Below, one piece after another: positions 63,006-64,000 of a stretch of DNA of 64,000 nt. The stretch is from Pedobacter indicus (GTDB lineage Bacteria; Bacteroidota; Bacteroidia; Sphingobacteriales; Sphingobacteriaceae), in the NCBI RefSeq assembly GCF_003449035.1, contig NZ_QRGB01000001.1, positions 1,736,001 through 1,800,000 of the forward strand. The letters are read 5' to 3'. A program made the translations under genes and the position numbers. Positions within the stretch are counted from its first letter, which is position 1, and each line of letters opens with the position of its first letter. Under the pieces are notes generated by a model. It did no database searches and had not been told where the DNA came from. It worked only from the letters and a program-made list of their open reading frames with translations.

Positions 63006-64000
63006 CTAAAAACAATTTTCACAACCATCGACAAAGTCGTTGGTTGTGGATCTGGAAGTAGTTTTTTCAAGCGAATCTAAAACGTTTTTCATGTCGTTTC
63101 TCATTTGTTCGGTTGCAGGCGAAGTAATCTTAATATTCGTATCTAATAGGTTCTGTACACTTTCTTTTGCTTTCTCCAAATCATTGATTTCTATGTACAA
63201 TCGTGTCAACAAATAAGATGGATACAACCTATGAGGAACCAAGTTCATTGCAAATAAATAATGTTCAATAGCCTGATCATATTCTCCCAATGCTTGATGA
63301 TTTTTTCCTAAAATATTATATATCATGGGGTCGCAACTGCGCTCCTTAGCTCTTCCTAAGATTAAATTGCTAGTACGATAGTCTTTTATATTGGATAGTA
63401 TATGACCATATTCAAAAAGATACTCTACATTGTGTTTTAAAGCCTCATATTCTTCTGAATATGACTTTTCTGCTGTTTCATAAGATTTTGTGTTGTATAG
63501 GTAACGAGACTTTGTCCATGCTTGATAAGATTCATATATCTCCTTCTGCTGAGCAGCAATATATACAGTCGAACAAAATGCAGAAATGTAAAACAAAAAT
63601 ACAGGAACTCGTGCGATCGGTTTATTGATACTTTCGTAGTCTTCTGAAGAGTTGCATATAGCGATCAGGACGATAAGGGAAATAACAAATGGCATTAGAC
63701 TAAAAGGGTAGGACATACCCGCAAACACCAATAAAGAAATCAAACCACCTAACGGTGCTATCTTTTTGTTCTTAATAGCCGAAGAAATGGAGAGAGCTAA
63801 AATTGTAAGGAAAAGCAAAAAGGGAAAAATTCCCCACTCCGCACATATCTGAAGATATTCATTGAATGCGTATTGAGGAACACCTGCAATCATTTCTTCT
63901 TGTTCCGTTCCATTTTTGTTTTCGAAATATTCTGCTTGATATTTACCATAGCTTCCTGCATAGAATCCTATACCAACACCAAATGGATTGTCTTTAATTT
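63006..64000 (-). CDS. O-antigen ligase-like membrane protein with TPR domain, partial
   Basis: The frame stays open to the right edge, so the gene is truncated by the window; the readable part is 331 residues. Just inside the edge it reads NPFGVGIGFYAGSYGKYQ and then 'PQYAFNEYLQICAEWGIFPF', like the periplasmic loop of the Wzy_C/O-antigen ligase family. Four membrane segments and a soluble C-terminus with TPR-like helices ('YNILGKNHQALGEYDQAIEH', 'LTRLYIEINDLEKAKESVQN') follow. The last residues are CENCF. Polysaccharide ligation or polymerisation is the family role. The position next to cassette 3 may be meaningful, or just chromosome context. Confidence 0.8.
   Translation of the reverse strand, partial: IKDNPFGVGIGFYAGSYGKYQAEYFENKNGTEQEEMIAGVPQYAFNEYLQICAEWGIFPFLLFLTILALSISSAIKNKKIAPLGGLISLLVFAGMSYPFSLMPFVISLIVLIAICNSSEDYESINKPIARVPVFLFYISAFCSTVYIAAQQKEIYESYQAWTKSRYLYNTKSYETAEKSYSEEYEALKHNVEYLFEYGHILSNIKDYRTSNLILGRAKERSCDPMIYNILGKNHQALGEYDQAIEHYLFAMNLVPHRLYPSYLLTRLYIEINDLEKAKESVQNLLDTNIKITSPATEQMRNDMKNVLDSLEKTTSRSTTNDFVDGCENCF
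63020..63048 (-). terminator. Hairpin at the 3' end of the TPR/ligase gene
   Basis: CACAACCATCGAC (63020-63032) pairs with GTCGTTGGTTGTG (63036-63048) with one mismatch and a 3-nt loop. On the minus strand it is followed by AAAATTGTTTTT, which overlaps the stop at 63006. A terminator for this gene embedded in its last codons is plausible. Confidence 0.5.

Overview
The window looks like a chromosomal segment from a member of the phylum Bacteroidota, most likely order Sphingobacteriales. The signs are a fused MurF-alanine racemase, Bacteroidota-type families (DUF4296, DUF3467 next to rpoC, NVEALA peptides, 6-bladed beta-propeller lipoproteins), few Shine-Dalgarno sequences, and promoters resembling the Bacteroidota -33/-7 type. 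The taxonomic call rests on gene families and order, because no search was possible.

Layout. 1-0.5 kb: a HigB-HigA toxin-antitoxin pair cut by the left edge. 0.6-15.4 kb: housekeeping genes (murF-alr, DUF502 membrane protein, a THUMP-like methyltransferase overlapping aspartokinase, a lipoprotein/GNAT/YggS cluster, DUF4296-mutS2, a two-subunit CoA-transferase, a LysM protein, NfeD, Dps). 16.2-29.5 kb: the translation-transcription block tRNA-Thr/Tyr/Gly/Thr - tuf - tRNA-Trp - secE - nusG - rplK - rplA - rplJ - rplL - rpoB - rpoC, closed by a strong terminator. 29.5-39.7 kb: DUF3467, a FadL-type porin, an SGNH hydrolase lipoprotein, tRNA-maturation genes (miaA, CCA-adding enzyme, threonylcarbamoyl-AMP synthase), two GT4 glycosyltransferases, dapD and an S4 protein. 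39.7-45.2 kb: a five-gene glycosyltransferase cluster, probably for surface polysaccharide.

45.2-63.9 kb is the accessory region and the most interesting part. It holds an RND export system (adaptor lipoprotein, RND permease 1, TolC-type outer-membrane factor, RND permease 2, a large lipoprotein hydrolase) interleaved with and flanked by three copies of one cassette. Each cassette has a tandem 11-bp direct repeat (core AAAGAATTGAG), a TAnnTTTA box 35-36 bp further on, a long 5' leader, a small NVEALA-family Cys-rich peptide gene, a stem-loop, and a 6-bladed beta-propeller lipoprotein gene. A fourth propeller gene, without a peptide, has the same repeat and box and is coupled to tolC; a weaker repeat precedes the adaptor gene. 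A piece of the RND1 gene end is duplicated on the far side of cassette 2. It differs from the intact gene only at synonymous sites, which suggests the cassette arrived by recombination from a related locus. An O-antigen-ligase-like TPR protein runs off the right edge.

Proposed working model (inference): one response regulator encoded elsewhere co-controls variable exported Cys-rich peptides, their partner propeller lipoproteins and a dedicated RND export machine. I know of no described function for NVEALA peptides, so this is the best candidate here for an undescribed system.
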